NCBI GenBank assembly: GCA_016709665.1
Contig: JADJMI010000027.1
Location: 1 to 64,000, forward strand
Source of the DNA: Betaproteobacteria bacterium
Lineage (GTDB): Bacteria > Pseudomonadota > Gammaproteobacteria > Burkholderiales > Usitatibacteraceae
Direction: 5' to 3'
Length of the DNA: 64,000 bases
Numbering within the stretch: the stretch's first letter is position 1; every line of letters begins with the position of its first letter. A program made the translations under genes and the position numbers. Positions 20,826 to 29,945 of the stretch are shown in pieces. The notes under the pieces are model-generated. The model saw nothing but the letters and a program-made list of their open reading frames with translations. It ran no database searches and was not told the DNA's origin.

Positions 20826-21463
20826 TGGACAAGTTCACCCAGCACGCCGGGATCGTCGCGCCGCTCGACCGCGAGAACGTCGACACGGACGCGATCATCC
20901 CCAAGCAGTTCCTCAAGTCGATCCACCGCTCGGGATTCGGCCCCAACCTGTTCGACGCGTGGCGCTACCTCGACACCGGCGAGCCCGGCATGGACCCGGC
21001 CACGCGCAAGCCCAATCCGGATTTCGTGCTGAACCAGCCGCGCTATCGGGGGGCCTCGATCCTGCTCGCCCGCAAGAACTTCGGTTGCGGCTCCTCGCGC
21101 GAGCACGCGCCCTGGGCGCTCCAGCAGTTCGGCTTCCGGGCGATCATCGCGCCCTCGTACGCCGACATCTTCTTCAACAACTGCTTCAAGAACGGCTTGC
21201 TCCCGATCGTGCTGCCGGATTTCCACCTGGACCACCTGTTCCAGGAAGTGGCGGCGAACATGGGCTACCGCCTCGCGATCGACCTGCCCGCGCAGGCGGT
21301 GACCACGCCCTCCGGCCAGGTGATGCGTTTCGACGTCGAGCCCTTCCGCAAGGAATGCCTCGTGAACGGGTGGGACGACATCGGGCTCACGCTGCGCCGC
21401 CAGGACGCCATCCGCGCGTACGAGGAGAAGCGCCGCGCCGCCGAGCCCTGGATCTTCTCGTGA
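20825..21463 (+). CDS. leuD: 3-isopropylmalate dehydratase small subunit
   Basis: A 212-residue swivelling-domain partner of LeuC. Family landmarks are DRENVDTDAIIPKQFLKSI, LARKNFGCGSSREHAPWAL and YADIFFNNCFKNGLLP. ATG at 20825 was chosen because it gives the standard MDKFTQHAGIVAPLD start; the longer open frame upstream is only the entericidin gene in another frame. It overlaps the entericidin stop by one base and is followed by leuB after 7 nt. Confidence 0.97.
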   Translation: MDKFTQHAGIVAPLDRENVDTDAIIPKQFLKSIHRSGFGPNLFDAWRYLDTGEPGMDPATRKPNPDFVLNQPRYRGASILLARKNFGCGSSREHAPWALQQFGFRAIIAPSYADIFFNNCFKNGLLPIVLPDFHLDHLFQEVAANMGYRLAIDLPAQAVTTPSGQVMRFDVEPFRKECLVNGWDDIGLTLRRQDAIRAYEEKRRAAEPWIFS

Positions 21464-21470
21464 GGCGCGC

Positions 21471-22532
21471 ATGAAGATCGCCCTGCTGGCCGGTGACGGC
21501 ATCGGGCCGGAGATCCTGCGCGAGGCCGTGCGCGTCCTGGACGTGCTGCGCGGCGAAGGCGTCAAGGTCGAGACGGAGGAAGCGCCCATCGGCGGCGCGG
21601 CCTACGATGTCGCGGGCGACCCGTTGCCGGCCGCGACGCTCGCGCTCGCGCAGGCCGCCGACGCCGTGCTGTTCGGCGCCGTCGGCGGGCCGAAGTACGA
21701 CACGTTGCCGCGCGACAAGCGTCCCGAAAAGGCCATCCTGGGCCTGCGCAAGGAGTGCGATTTCTTCGCGAACCTGCGCCCGGCCACCGTGTTCCCGGAA
21801 CTGGCCGGCGCCTCGACGCTCAAGCCGGAGGTGGTCTCCGGCCTCGACATCATGATCGTGCGCGAGCTCACGGGTGACATCTATTTCGGCGAGCCGCGAG
21901 GCATCACAGGCGAGAAGGGCTCGCGCATGGGCTTCAACACGATGCGCTACACCGAGGCCGAGATCCGCCGCATCCTGCAGGTCGGCTTCCGCACCGCGCG
22001 CCAGCGCGGCAAGCGCCTGTGCTCCGTGGACAAGATGAACGTGCTCGAGACCACGCAGCTCTGGCGCGACATCGCCGAGGAGATGGCCCCGGATTATCCG
22101 GACGTGACGCTGTCCCACATGCTGGTCGACAATTGCGCCATGCAGCTCGTGCGCAACCCCCGGCAGTTCGACGTGGTCGTCACGGGCAACATCTTCGGGG
22201 ACATTCTCTCCGACGAAGCCTCGATGCTCACGGGCTCCATCGGGATGCTTCCGTCGGCTTCGCTCGACGCGAACGGCAAGGGGCTCTACGAGCCAATCCA
22301 CGGATCCGCCCCGGACATCACGGGCAAGGGCATCGCCAACCCGCTGGCGCAGATCCTCTCGCTCGCGATGATGTTCAAGTACACCTTCGGGCGTGACGAC
22401 GTCGCCGCCAGGATCGAAGGCGCCGTGCGCAAGGCGCTCGCCTCGGGCCTTCGCACCGCGGACATCGCCACGACCGGCGAGAAAGCCTGCACGACCGCCG
22501 AGATGGGCGCGGCGGTGATCAAGGCGCTCTAG
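21471..22532 (+). CDS. leuB: 3-isopropylmalate dehydrogenase
   Basis: A 353-residue NAD-dependent enzyme that oxidatively decarboxylates 3-isopropylmalate to 2-oxoisocaproate. It has the family GDGIGPEI start, the DIMIVRELTGDIYFGEPRG substrate loop, VDKMNVLETTQLWR, the DEASMLTGSIGMLPSASL metal-binding segment and EPIHGSAPDI. The length is as usual. It is the last gene of the leuC–ecn–leuD–leuB run; asd follows after 82 nt. Confidence 0.97.
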   Translation: MKIALLAGDGIGPEILREAVRVLDVLRGEGVKVETEEAPIGGAAYDVAGDPLPAATLALAQAADAVLFGAVGGPKYDTLPRDKRPEKAILGLRKECDFFANLRPATVFPELAGASTLKPEVVSGLDIMIVRELTGDIYFGEPRGITGEKGSRMGFNTMRYTEAEIRRILQVGFRTARQRGKRLCSVDKMNVLETTQLWRDIAEEMAPDYPDVTLSHMLVDNCAMQLVRNPRQFDVVVTGNIFGDILSDEASMLTGSIGMLPSASLDANGKGLYEPIHGSAPDITGKGIANPLAQILSLAMMFKYTFGRDDVAARIEGAVRKALASGLRTADIATTGEKACTTAEMGAAVIKAL

Positions 22533-22614
22533 ATTCGACCGGATGGCGGGCCCTCGGAGGCGACCCGCCTCCGGCCCCCGACTACCGCCCCGAGGAAAGC
22601 AGACGAGAACGGCT

Positions 22615-23745
22615 ATGACCAAGAGGATCCAGGCAGGCATCATCGGGTGGCGCGGCATGGTGGGCTCCGTGCTCATGGAGCGCATGCGGGCCGAAGGCGA
22701 TTTCGAGCTCGTCGACCCGGTGTTCTTCTCCACGTCCGCCAAGGGCGGCGAAGGGCCCGACATCGGCCGTCCCACGGGGATCCTTCGCGACGCGAACGAC
22801 ATCGCCGAGCTCGCGAAGCTGCCCGTCCTCATCACCTGCCAGGGCGGCGACTACACCAAGGCCGTCCATCCGAGACTTCGCGCGGCCGGCTGGAAGGGCT
22901 ACTGGATCGACGCCGCTTCGGCCCTGCGCATGCAGTCCGATGCCGTCATCATCCTCGACCCGGTGAACCGCCCGGTCATCGACCGGGCCCTCGAGTCCGG
23001 CGTCCGCGACTTCATCGGCGGGAACTGCACCGTGAGCCTGATGATGATGGCCATCGACGGCCTGCTGAAGGCGGATCTCGTCGAGTGGATCACCGCCATG
23101 ACCTACCAGGCCGCCTCGGGAGCCGGCGCGCAGAACATGCGCGAGCTCCTGCAGCAGATGGGCGAGGTGCACCTGGCCGCGAAGTCGCTCCTGGACGATC
23201 CGGCCTCCGCCATCCTCGACATCGACCGCGAAGTGGCCGGCACGTTGCGGGACGACGCGTTCCCCACCACGCACTTCGGCGTCCCGCTCGCCGGGAGCCT
23301 CCTGCCCTGGATCGACACGGACCTGGGCAACGGCCAGAGCCGGGAGGAATGGAAGGGCCAGGCCGAGACCAACAAGATCCTGGGCAAGGCGATGGACGTG
23401 CACATCCCGGTCGACGGCATCTGCGTGCGCGTGGGCGCCATGCGGTGCCACAGCCAGGGCCTCACGATGAAGCTCAGGCGCGACCTGCCCCTGGCCGAGA
23501 TCGAGTCGATCCTCGCCGGCGCCAACGAGTGGGTTCGCGTGGTTCCCAACAACCAGGGCGACACGCTCGCGCGGCTCACTCCGACGGCGGTCACCGGCAC
23601 CCTCGAGGTGCCCATCGGGCGGCTGCGAAAGCTCTCGATGGGGAGCCAGTACCTCGGGGCCTTCACCGTCGGTGACCAGCTCCTCTGGGGCGCGGCGGAA
23701 CCGCTGCGCCGCATGCTCCGGATCGTCATGGCGAGGGGGCTCTGA
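22615..23745 (+). CDS. asd: Aspartate-semialdehyde dehydrogenase
   Basis: A 376-residue NADPH enzyme that reduces aspartyl phosphate to aspartate semialdehyde, feeding lysine, threonine, methionine and diaminopimelate. The catalytic Cys138 is in FIGGNCTVSLMMMA and the substrate-binding VRVGAMRCHSQGLTMKL is present. It belongs to the longer gammaproteobacterial-type (E. coli-like) class. ATG at 22615 gives MTKRIQAGIIGWRGMVGSVL; the open frame 72 nt upstream lacks family residues. The leu–asd–fimV neighbourhood is common in betaproteobacteria. Confidence 0.96.
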   Translation: MTKRIQAGIIGWRGMVGSVLMERMRAEGDFELVDPVFFSTSAKGGEGPDIGRPTGILRDANDIAELAKLPVLITCQGGDYTKAVHPRLRAAGWKGYWIDAASALRMQSDAVIILDPVNRPVIDRALESGVRDFIGGNCTVSLMMMAIDGLLKADLVEWITAMTYQAASGAGAQNMRELLQQMGEVHLAAKSLLDDPASAILDIDREVAGTLRDDAFPTTHFGVPLAGSLLPWIDTDLGNGQSREEWKGQAETNKILGKAMDVHIPVDGICVRVGAMRCHSQGLTMKLRRDLPLAEIESILAGANEWVRVVPNNQGDTLARLTPTAVTGTLEVPIGRLRKLSMGSQYLGAFTVGDQLLWGAAEPLRRMLRIVMARGL

Positions 23746-23793
23746 GGGGGCGCCGAGCCGCAAGTTTCTCGCCGGGTCGCAGGGAAAAAGTAG

Positions 23794-23821
23794 TTGAAAA
23801 ATGCTTCACTTAAGCGATAAT
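23794..23821 (+). promoter_or_regulatory. Sigma-70 promoter for fimV
   Basis: A -35 box TTGAAA (23794-23799), a 16-nt spacer and a -10 box GATAAT (23816-23821) in an AT-rich island between asd and fimV. The leader to the fimV ATG at 23906 would be about 78 nt. The match is good but untested. Confidence 0.65.
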
Positions 23822-23905
23822 GTTGTGATCCGGGTGAGATTGAAACAGCAAGTCGTTGAAAATTCGACGATTTCCACGGATTCCCGGGGTGGGAGAGGGC
23901 ACACA

Positions 23906-26425
23906 ATGCTGGGGAAAATGAGAACGGGAGTGGCCATCGCGCTGCTCCTCGGCGCATCCATCGCGGCCCAGGCGGCCGGTCTCGGCCGGCTTTCGGTGAA
24001 CTCGGCACTCGGCCAGGTGCTGGCGGCCGAAATCGAGCTTTTGTCGCTCCAGCCGGGCGAGTTCGAGGTGCTCAGCGCCCGCGTGGCCTCTCCCGAGGCC
24101 TATCGCGACGCCAAGATCGAATACACGTCGGCGCTTCGCCTGTTGCGCTTTTCGATCGAGAAGCGCGCCGGTGGGCAGCCCTACGTCAAGGTCACGAGCA
24201 TCGCACCGATCAACGAGCCTTTCCTCGACGTGCTGATCGAGGTGACCTGGCCCAGCGGGCGCCTTCAGCGCGAGTACCCGATCCTCCTGGATCCGCCGGG
24301 CTTCAACGATGCCCGTGCCGCCGCCGCGCCCGCTCGCCCCGCGGCGACGCCCGCCGCGCCCGTAGCGGCCGCGCCCCCGCCGCCCGCCGCAACGACGCCC
24401 GCCGTGACCGGCAGCCCGTCCGCGAAAGCCGAGATGGCCACGCCCAAGGCCGAGTCCGACCCGGCAGGCCGCAAGGTCGAGAAGGGCGACACGCTCAGCA
24501 AGATCGCCGGCGAAGTGAAGCCCGTCGAAGTCAGCATGGAACAGATGCTTTCGGCGCTCTACCGCGAGAACAAGGCGGCCTTCGTCGACAACAACATGAA
24601 TCGCCTGAAGGCCGGGCAGATCCTGCGCATTCCTTCCGCGGAAGAAGTGGGCAAGATCTCCGGGAAGGACGCCAACCAGGAAGTGAAGGCCCATGTGGCC
24701 AACTGGAAGGCCTATCGAGAAGGGCTCGCCGGCGCCGTTTCCGGTGCGCCCGCGAAGCCTGACGCTCCCAATGCCGTCGCAGGAAAAGTGGCCGGCGCGG
24801 CCGTCGCACCGCCGGCGCCGCCTGCTGCCGAATCCAAGGACACGCTCAAGCTCTCCAAGACCGAAGGCGGCAAGGCCGCGGCGGGAGGCAAGGGCGGCGG
24901 CCAGGACAAGGCGAATGCCCTGCAAGAGGAAGTCATCGCCAAGGACAAGGCCCTCAAGGAGGCCCAGTCCCGAGTGACGGACCTGGAAAAGCAGATCAAG
25001 GACATGCAGCGCCTGCTCGACCTGAAGGGGGGCGCGCCGGCGAAGGTGCCGGATACGAAAGTCGCCGCGGCCAAGCCTGCCGAGCCACCGAAGGCCGACG
25101 CCGCCAAGCCTGCCGAAGCCCCCAAGCCTGAAGCGCCCAAGGTTGCCGACGCCGGCAAGCCTTCGGAACCGGCCAAGCCTGCGGATGCCGCGAAGCCCGC
25201 CGATCCGCCGAAGCCCGCCGAACCCAAGCCGGCTCCGCCCAAGAAGGCCGCTCCGCCGCCGCCGCCGCCCGAGCCCACGTTCGTGGAAGCGGCCATGGAG
25301 AACCTGCCTCTCATCGTCGGCGGCGCCGGTGTTGTCGGCCTTCTCGGCTTCGGGGGCGTGATGCTCGCCCGGCGTCGCAAGCAGGCCGCCGATCCGGGGC
25401 CCACCAGTTCGCTCACCAGCGCCTTCCCGTCCGACCTCAAGCCCAATACCTCGACGGGCGGCAAGGCGGGTGGCGGTCTCGTGGATACGGGCAACAGTTC
25501 TTTCCTCACGGATTTCGACAAGACCGGCCCCGGTACCATCGACACCGACGAGGTCGATCCGGTCGCCGAGGCCGAGGTCTACATCGCCTACGGCCGCGAC
25601 GCGCAGGCCGAGGAGATCCTCAAGGAAGCCATGGCGCGCGACAAGAGCCGCCACGAGATCTCGCTGAAGTTGCTCGAGATCTACCATGCCCGCAAGAGCG
25701 CCACCGCGTTCGAAACGGTCGCGAAGGAACTTCGCGCCGCCGCCGGCGAAACGAGCCCGGCCTGGCAGAAGGCCGCGGCCATGGGTGCGCAGATCGACCC
25801 GACGAACCCGCTCTACGGGGGCGCATCGCCCGTCGATGCGGTTGCCGAGGCTGCGCCGACGGCCAGGCCGGATCTCGACTTCGACCTGGATTCCGCGCCC
25901 GGCGTATCGGCCACGACCCCTGCCGCCGGAGAGATGGCGAGCTTCGACCTGGACCTCGGTACGCGGGCCCCTTCGGCACCCGACCTGCCCGTATCGGACG
26001 AAGTGCCCGCCCTCGATTTCGACCTTGCGCCGCCGTCGGGCTCGGAAAACGACGTCGCCTTGTCGAGCGAGCCCGCCAAGGACGAGAAGCCGTCGTTCGA
26101 CTTCGACCTTTCGAGCCTCGACTTGCCCGCCACGCCTTCGGAAACCAAGGCGCCGGCCGCGGACCTGGACCTGGGCCTTGCCTTCGACCAGACCATCAAG
26201 ACCACGGCGGACCAGACCGCCCCGTCGCTCAGCCTGACGGATCTCGATCTCGGCGATGCCGGCGGCGGGGCAAGCGGCGATGCCGTCTCGACCAAGCTCG
26301 AACTCGCCAAGGCCTACCTCGAGATCGGGGACAAGGACGGCGCGCGCGAGATCCTGCAGGAAGTGGCGAAGGAAGGATCGGCTGCGCAGCAGGACGAGGC
26401 GCAGAAGCTGATCGCCTCGCTCTGA
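23906..26425 (+). CDS. fimV: FimV/HubP family polar-hub protein
   Basis: An 839-residue inner-membrane protein of the FimV/HubP group, which organises cell poles and type IV pili and binds peptidoglycan. Order: signal peptide (about 1-30), the FimV N-terminal domain starting LGRLSVNSALGQVLAAEIEL, a LysM segment (KVEKGDTLSKIAGEV, about 190-255), a coiled coil (about 330-370), a Pro/Ala/Lys-rich stretch (about 385-455), one membrane helix (about 464-485) and a cytoplasmic acidic part with repeated DFDL/LDLG motifs. TPR elements sit near 557 and at the FimV C-terminal domain (about 793-839). ATG at 23906 follows GGGAGAGG and gives a clean signal peptide. Confidence 0.92.
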   Translation: MLGKMRTGVAIALLLGASIAAQAAGLGRLSVNSALGQVLAAEIELLSLQPGEFEVLSARVASPEAYRDAKIEYTSALRLLRFSIEKRAGGQPYVKVTSIAPINEPFLDVLIEVTWPSGRLQREYPILLDPPGFNDARAAAAPARPAATPAAPVAAAPPPPAATTPAVTGSPSAKAEMATPKAESDPAGRKVEKGDTLSKIAGEVKPVEVSMEQMLSALYRENKAAFVDNNMNRLKAGQILRIPSAEEVGKISGKDANQEVKAHVANWKAYREGLAGAVSGAPAKPDAPNAVAGKVAGAAVAPPAPPAAESKDTLKLSKTEGGKAAAGGKGGGQDKANALQEEVIAKDKALKEAQSRVTDLEKQIKDMQRLLDLKGGAPAKVPDTKVAAAKPAEPPKADAAKPAEAPKPEAPKVADAGKPSEPAKPADAAKPADPPKPAEPKPAPPKKAAPPPPPPEPTFVEAAMENLPLIVGGAGVVGLLGFGGVMLARRRKQAADPGPTSSLTSAFPSDLKPNTSTGGKAGGGLVDTGNSSFLTDFDKTGPGTIDTDEVDPVAEAEVYIAYGRDAQAEEILKEAMARDKSRHEISLKLLEIYHARKSATAFETVAKELRAAAGETSPAWQKAAAMGAQIDPTNPLYGGASPVDAVAEAAPTARPDLDFDLDSAPGVSATTPAAGEMASFDLDLGTRAPSAPDLPVSDEVPALDFDLAPPSGSENDVALSSEPAKDEKPSFDFDLSSLDLPATPSETKAPAADLDLGLAFDQTIKTTADQTAPSLSLTDLDLGDAGGGASGDAVSTKLELAKAYLEIGDKDGAREILQEVAKEGSAAQQDEAQKLIASL

Positions 26426-26451
26426 CCTTTTCGCGGTAGCAAGTCCCTTGG

Positions 26452-26480
26452 TCGGCGGGGCCCCCCCCGCCGATTTCTTT
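26452..26480 (+). terminator. Rho-independent terminator after fimV
   Basis: A 9-bp stem TCGGCGGGG / CCCCGCCGA (26452-26460 and 26465-26473) with a CCCC loop, followed by TTTCTTT. It ends 10 nt before the truA start, so it should separate fimV from the truA–trp–accD transcript at least in part. Confidence 0.8.
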
Positions 26481-26490
26481 CCTGCCTCCC

Positions 26491-27276
26491 ATGCGAATCG
26501 CCCTCGGGCTCGAGTACGACGGCGCGGCCTTTTGCGGCTGGCAACACCAGCCGTCCGGATGTGCCGTGCAGGATCACCTCGAGAAGGCGCTGAGCCGCTT
26601 CGCGGATCGCCCCGTTTCCGTGACGGCCGCGGGTCGCACCGATGCGGGCGTGCACGCGAACGCCCAGGTGATCCATTTCGATACCGACGCGGAGCGAGAT
26701 GACGTTTCGTGGGTCCGGGGCCCCAACACCTTCCTGGATCGTCGCGTGCGCGTCTTGTGGGCGCGTCGCGTCGAGGCGGGCTTCCACGCGCGCTTCAGCG
26801 CCCTTTCGCGAACCTACCACTACCTGCTGCTGGACGATGCGGTCGCACCGGGCATTCTCGCGGGCCGGGTCGGCTGGTTTCACCAGCCTCTGGACGTTCG
26901 CGCCATGGCGCAGGCCGCGGCGGCGATTCTCGGCGAGCACGATTTCAGCGCCTTTCGCGACGCGCAATGCCAGGCAAGATCGCCGGTGAGGCGCGTGGCG
27001 GTGGCCCGCGTGGCGCGCCGCGGCCCGCTCGTCGTTTTCAGCTTCGAGGCCAACGCTTTCCTGCACCACATGGTGAGGAACCTCGTGGGCGCCCTCGTCT
27101 ACGTCGGCGCCGGCAGGCAGCCACCGGAGTGGATGGGCGAATTGCTCGGGGCCCGGGACAGGCGCCTGTCGGCGCCGACCTTCGCGCCTGACGGGCTCTA
27201 TCTTTCGGGCATCGCGTATGATCCGGCGTTCGGTCTGCCGCCCTTTCGCCCGAACCCGCTCGTGGCTCCCGAATGA
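26491..27276 (+). CDS. truA: tRNA pseudouridine(38-40) synthase
   Basis: A 261-residue enzyme that converts uridines 38-40 in the tRNA anticodon arm to pseudouridine. The catalytic Asp51 lies in AAGRTDAGVHA. ALGLEYDGAAFCGWQ at the start and FLHHMVRNLVGALVYVG near the end are family signatures. It overlaps trpF by 4 nt (ATGA). The fimV–truA–trpF–trpB–trpA–accD order is conserved in betaproteobacteria and in part in gammaproteobacteria. Confidence 0.97.
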   Translation: MRIALGLEYDGAAFCGWQHQPSGCAVQDHLEKALSRFADRPVSVTAAGRTDAGVHANAQVIHFDTDAERDDVSWVRGPNTFLDRRVRVLWARRVEAGFHARFSALSRTYHYLLLDDAVAPGILAGRVGWFHQPLDVRAMAQAAAAILGEHDFSAFRDAQCQARSPVRRVAVARVARRGPLVVFSFEANAFLHHMVRNLVGALVYVGAGRQPPEWMGELLGARDRRLSAPTFAPDGLYLSGIAYDPAFGLPPFRPNPLVAPE

Positions 27277-27917
27277 ACCCCCATCGCACGCGAATCAAGA
27301 TCTGCGGCTTCCGCGACGCGGAGTTGGCTGCCGTCGCCGCCGAGGCGGGGGCGGATGCCATCGGGATCGTCTTCCACCCCCCCAGCCCGCGCCACGCGAG
27401 CCTGGAGCAGGCTCGGGCCGTCGCCCTGGCCCTTCCGGCCTTCGTCCAGGCGGTCGGGCTCTTCGTGAACGCGCCGGAATCCCGGGTTCGCGAGGTGCTC
27501 GCCGCCGTGCCCCTCTCCCTCCTGCAGTTTCACGGGGACGAGGAGCCGGCGTACTGCGCCGGGTTCGGGCTTCCCTGGCTCAAGGGCATACGGATGGGGG
27601 CGGGGACCGATTTGCTAGAATGTCGTCGACGTTTCACCGGGGCAACGGCCCTCCTGCTGGACGCCAGCGTCCCCGGGGAATTCGGGGGTACCGGCGCCTC
27701 GTTCGACTGGTCGCTCGTTCCCCGCGGGGTCGCCTCGCGGGTCGTCCTCTCGGGCGGGCTCACGCCCGCCAACGTGGGGGCGGCCGTCGCGGCCGTCGGG
27801 CCATGGGCGGTGGATGTGTCGAGCGGTGTCGAATCTTCCCGGGGCGTCAAGGATGCCGCCCTCATCCAGGAATTCGTGAGGAGTGTCAAAGATGCAGATG
27901 CGCGCACCGCGGGTTGA
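27273..27917 (+). CDS. trpF: Phosphoribosylanthranilate isomerase
   Basis: A 214-residue TIM barrel for the third committed step of tryptophan synthesis. The catalytic Cys is in TRIKICGFRD and the general acid Asp in the LLLDASVPGEFGGTG loop. The phosphate-binding end LSGGLTPANVGAAV and DVSSGVESSRGVKD are typical. It is a stand-alone TrpF, not fused to TrpC. The ends overlap truA upstream (4 nt) and the trpB start downstream (26 nt), consistent with tight coupling. Confidence 0.97.
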   Translation: MNPHRTRIKICGFRDAELAAVAAEAGADAIGIVFHPPSPRHASLEQARAVALALPAFVQAVGLFVNAPESRVREVLAAVPLSLLQFHGDEEPAYCAGFGLPWLKGIRMGAGTDLLECRRRFTGATALLLDASVPGEFGGTGASFDWSLVPRGVASRVVLSGGLTPANVGAAVAAVGPWAVDVSSGVESSRGVKDAALIQEFVRSVKDADARTAG

Positions 27918-29127
27918 GCGCGAGCCGGCCGCTTCGTGGGACTTTCCCGACGAGCGCGGGCATTTCGGACCCTATGGCGGCGTGTTCGTCGCCGAGACGC
28001 TGCAGGCGGCGCTCGGGGAACTGAAGGATGCCTACGAAACGGCCCGCCGGGACCCCGCCTTCCGCGCAGAACTCGCCTACGAACTCGAGCACTACGTGGG
28101 CCGGCCGAGCCCGGTCTACCACGCGAAACGTCTTTCGGACGAACTGGGCGGCGCGCAGATCTACCTGAAGCGCGAGGACCTGAACCACACCGGCGCGCAC
28201 AAGGTGAACAACACGGTCGGCCAGGCGCTTCTCGCCCGGCGCATGGGCAAGCCGCGCGTCATCGCGGAGACGGGCGCGGGCCAGCATGGCGTCGCGACGG
28301 CCACCGTGGCCGCGCGCTACGGCATGGAATGCGTCGTGTACATGGGCACGGAAGACGTGGCGCGCCAGGCGCAGAACGTATACCGCATGAAGCTCCTGGG
28401 TGCGACCGTCGTGCCCGTATCGAGCGGGTCGCGCACCCTGAAGGATGCGCTCAACGAGGCGATGCGCGACTGGGTGACGAATGTCTCGAACACGTTCTAC
28501 ATCATCGGCACGGTCGCCGGTCCGCACCCGTATCCGATGATGGTGCGCGACTTCAACGCGGTGGTCGGCAAGGAGTGCGTCACGCAGATGCCGGCCCTCG
28601 CGGGTCGCCAGCCGGACGTGGTGCTCGCCTGCGTGGGCGGCGGCTCGAACGCGATGGGCATCTTCCACGCCTACATCCCGAACGCGGGGGTGAGGCTGAT
28701 GGGCGTGGAGGCGGGCGGGCTCGGCATCGAGACCGGCAAGCACGCGGCGACGCTCTCGGCCGGTTCGCCCGGCGTGCTGCACGGCAATCGCACCTATCTC
28801 ATGCAGGACGAGAACGGCCAGATCACGGAGACGCATTCGATCTCCGCAGGCCTCGACTACCCGGGCGTGGGTCCGGAGCACGCCTGGCTCAAGGACACCG
28901 GCCGTGCCGAGTACGTTTCGATCACCGACGACGAGGCGCTCGCGGCCTTCCATCGCCTGTGCCGCACCGAGGGCATCATCCCCGCCCTCGAGTCGAGCCA
29001 TGCGGTCGCGCAGGCGATGAAGCTGGCGCCGACGATGGCGAAGGATCGCATCCTGCTCGTGAATCTTTCCGGCCGCGGCGACAAGGACATGCACACGGTC
29101 GCGAAGGCCTCGGGGCTTTCGCTTTGA
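27892..29127 (+). CDS. trpB: Tryptophan synthase beta chain
   Basis: A 411-residue PLP enzyme that condenses indole with serine. The PLP lysine is Lys104 in DLNHTGAHKVNNTVG; GGGSNAMG binds the phosphate and AETGAGQHGVATA is present. An upstream GTG at 27883 is also in frame, but GAGGAG at 27878-27883 is placed 8 nt before ATG 27892, favouring that start. The N-terminus is about 15 residues longer than in E. coli. It overlaps trpA at TTGA. Confidence 0.97.
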   Translation: MQMRAPRVEREPAASWDFPDERGHFGPYGGVFVAETLQAALGELKDAYETARRDPAFRAELAYELEHYVGRPSPVYHAKRLSDELGGAQIYLKREDLNHTGAHKVNNTVGQALLARRMGKPRVIAETGAGQHGVATATVAARYGMECVVYMGTEDVARQAQNVYRMKLLGATVVPVSSGSRTLKDALNEAMRDWVTNVSNTFYIIGTVAGPHPYPMMVRDFNAVVGKECVTQMPALAGRQPDVVLACVGGGSNAMGIFHAYIPNAGVRLMGVEAGGLGIETGKHAATLSAGSPGVLHGNRTYLMQDENGQITETHSISAGLDYPGVGPEHAWLKDTGRAEYVSITDDEALAAFHRLCRTEGIIPALESSHAVAQAMKLAPTMAKDRILLVNLSGRGDKDMHTVAKASGLSL

Positions 29128-29945
29128 GCCGCATCGCCGCGGTTTTCGCGAAGCTCTCGGCCGAAGGCCGGGCGGCGCTCATTCCGTTCGTCACGGCCGG
29201 CGACCCCGCGCCGGCCGGCACGGTGGCGATGCTTCGCGCACTCGTGGGGGCGGGGGCCGACGTCGTGGAGCTCGGCGTGCCGTTCTCCGATCCCATGGCC
29301 GACGGTCCCACCATCCAGCGTTCCTCGGAGCGGGCTCTCGCCGCCGGCATGACGCTCGCGAAGGTGCTCGACGCCGTGGCCGAGTACCGGCGCGAGGACG
29401 ACGTTACGCCCATCGTGCTCATGGGCTACGCCAATCCGATCGAGCGAATGGGACACCCGGCATTTGCCGCGCGGGCCCGGGCCGCGGGCGTCGACGGCGT
29501 GCTCGTCGTGGACTACCCGCCGGAAGAGTGCGAGGACTGGGCGGCCGCGATCTCCGATGCCGGCATCGACCCCATCTTCCTGCTCTCGCCGACGTCTTCC
29601 GCCCTGCGGATCGACGGCGTGAGTCGCATCGCCAGGGGCTACGTCTACTACGTGTCGCTCAAGGGCGTGAGCGGTGCCTCGAACATCGACACCTCGGACG
29701 TCGAGGCGGCGATCGCGCGCATCCGCGCGAAGACGGACGTGCCCGTGGGCGTGGGCTTCGGCATCCGCGACGCCGGAACGGCCGCGCGCATCGCGGGGTT
29801 CGCCGACGCGGTCGTGGTCGGCAGCCGCCTGGTGGAGGAGATCGAACGCTCCAGCCCGGACGAGGCGCCCGCGCGTGCCGGCGCCGTGCTCGCCGGGTTC
29901 GCCGCCGCCGTGGCCGCAGCGCCGCGCAAGGCGCCGGTCGCATGA
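29124..29945 (+). CDS. trpA: Tryptophan synthase alpha chain
   Basis: A 273-residue TIM barrel that cleaves indole-3-glycerol phosphate and channels indole to TrpB. Catalytic residues sit in VVELGVPFSDPMADGPTIQ (Glu in ELGVPFSDP, Asp in the DGPTIQ region). GVGFGIRDAGTAA is the phosphate site. The only reasonable start is TTG at 29124, overlapping the trpB stop (TTGA) and giving MSRIAAVFAKL as in relatives. The downstream overlap with accD is ATGA. Confidence 0.95.
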   Translation: MSRIAAVFAKLSAEGRAALIPFVTAGDPAPAGTVAMLRALVGAGADVVELGVPFSDPMADGPTIQRSSERALAAGMTLAKVLDAVAEYRREDDVTPIVLMGYANPIERMGHPAFAARARAAGVDGVLVVDYPPEECEDWAAAISDAGIDPIFLLSPTSSALRIDGVSRIARGYVYYVSLKGVSGASNIDTSDVEAAIARIRAKTDVPVGVGFGIRDAGTAARIAGFADAVVVGSRLVEEIERSSPDEAPARAGAVLAGFAAAVAAAPRKAPVA

